The notes beneath the pieces were generated by a model. It was not told where the DNA came from, searched no databases, and saw nothing but the letters and a program-made list of their open reading frames with translations. A stretch of 64,000 nt of DNA from assembly GCF_900148515.1 (NCBI RefSeq), contig NZ_FRXN01000004.1:62001-126000 (forward strand), written 5' to 3'. This document shows, piece after piece, positions 63,742 to 64,000 of this stretch; the first letter of the stretch is position 1, and each line of letters starts with the position of its first letter. A program made the position numbers and the translations under genes. The DNA is from Algoriphagus zhangzhouensis (GTDB lineage: Bacteria; Bacteroidota; Bacteroidia; Cytophagales; Cyclobacteriaceae).

Positions 63742-64000
63742 TTAGACAGGTTTCAAAACTGATTTCACTACATCTCCATGATGCATTTTTTCAAATGCTT
63801 CTTTCCATTCCGTAATGGGCCACACGCCACCAATAATAGGTTTGACATTCAAAGCTCCAGAGGTCAGAAGAGCCAATACTCTTTCCCAAATCGGCCAATT
63901 GTGGCTAAAGCTCCCCTGAAGTCTTACATTTTTTTGGACGATTGGGTCTATAGAAAAATTCAAAGGTTTTGGTCCCCAGCCTACCTTGGTGATTTGACCA
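63742..64000 (-). CDS. Zinc-type alcohol dehydrogenase, C-terminal part (cut by window edge)
   Basis: The frame is open to the right edge and encodes the last 86 residues of a medium-chain dehydrogenase: QITKVGWGPKPLNFSIDPIV, then LQGSFSHNWPIWERVLALL and ITEWKEAFEKMHHGDVVKSV at the end, which is the typical MDR C-terminus. The codon at 63961-63963 is TTG inside the frame, not the true start; the protein continues beyond 64000. With the SDR and isomerase it forms an oxidation/isomerisation run for a sugar-like substrate. Confidence 0.85.
   Translation of the reverse strand, partial: GQITKVGWGPKPLNFSIDPIVQKNVRLQGSFSHNWPIWERVLALLTSGALNVKPIIGGVWPITEWKEAFEKMHHGDVVKSVLKPV

Overview
The window comes from a gliding-type Bacteroidota, most likely order Cytophagales and close to the Cyclobacteriaceae (Algoriphagus-like). 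The evidence is a gldK-gldL-gldM-gldN type IX secretion operon with a PorP/SprF gene and a SprE/PorW lipoprotein, an F-type ATP synthase operon without the beta and epsilon genes, TAnnTTTG-type promoters, several Cys-type sulfatases, and many outer-membrane and TonB-plug modules. The closest genus is an inference; I have no database match.

Layout. 1-6.9 kb (minus strand): two SurA-like chaperones (one cut by the left edge), an RsbW/STAS/SpoIIE partner-switching operon, a DUF721 gene and hemW. 7-16.2 kb (plus): an Omp85 protein, a DUF4271 membrane protein, hemD, PorP/SprF and gldKLMN. 16.3-23 kb (minus): uvrC, a class A penicillin-binding protein and sprE. 23.2-32 kb (plus): a sulfatase, two small ATP-synthase assembly-type proteins, atpBEFHAG and a second sulfatase. 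32-38.4 kb: a DoxX protein and a complete trans-4-hydroxy-L-proline catabolic cluster with a divergent AraC regulator. 38.6-46 kb: a small barrel, a small membrane protein, an ABC-2 permease fused to an M1 peptidase with its ATPase, and a DUF885 hydrolase. 46-51.3 kb (minus): an ECF sigma factor, a short one-pass anti-sigma candidate, a Spy-like/TonB-plug hybrid, a barrel, and a large carboxypeptidase-like/MG2/plug protein. 51.4-56.3 kb: gltX, small genes, the rpsP-rimM-trmD-rplS operon and tRNA-Arg(CCU). 56.3-64 kb (minus): a heparinase II/III-type enzyme with a third sulfatase, a rhodanese, a DUF998 protein, and SMP-30, TIM-barrel, SDR and alcohol dehydrogenase genes that run off the right edge.

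The genes fall into four functional groups. The first is envelope and secretion: T9SS core, SprE, Omp85, SurA, PBP1A. The second is energy: ATP synthase. The third is scavenging of polymers and their parts: sulfatases, polysaccharide lyase, sugar-acid type enzymes and hydroxyproline degradation. The fourth is envelope or stress signalling: the SpoIIE partner switch and the ECF sigma operon.

No gene-free stretch exceeds 300 bases. I see no CRISPR array, insertion sequence, prophage or rRNA. The best candidates for an under-described system are the ECF sigma / short anti-sigma / Spy-plug operon at 46.0-47.6 kb and the orphan terminator-like hairpin in the divergent region at 44.1 kb. Most of the rest is recognisable Bacteroidota biology, though some of its arrangements are worth checking.
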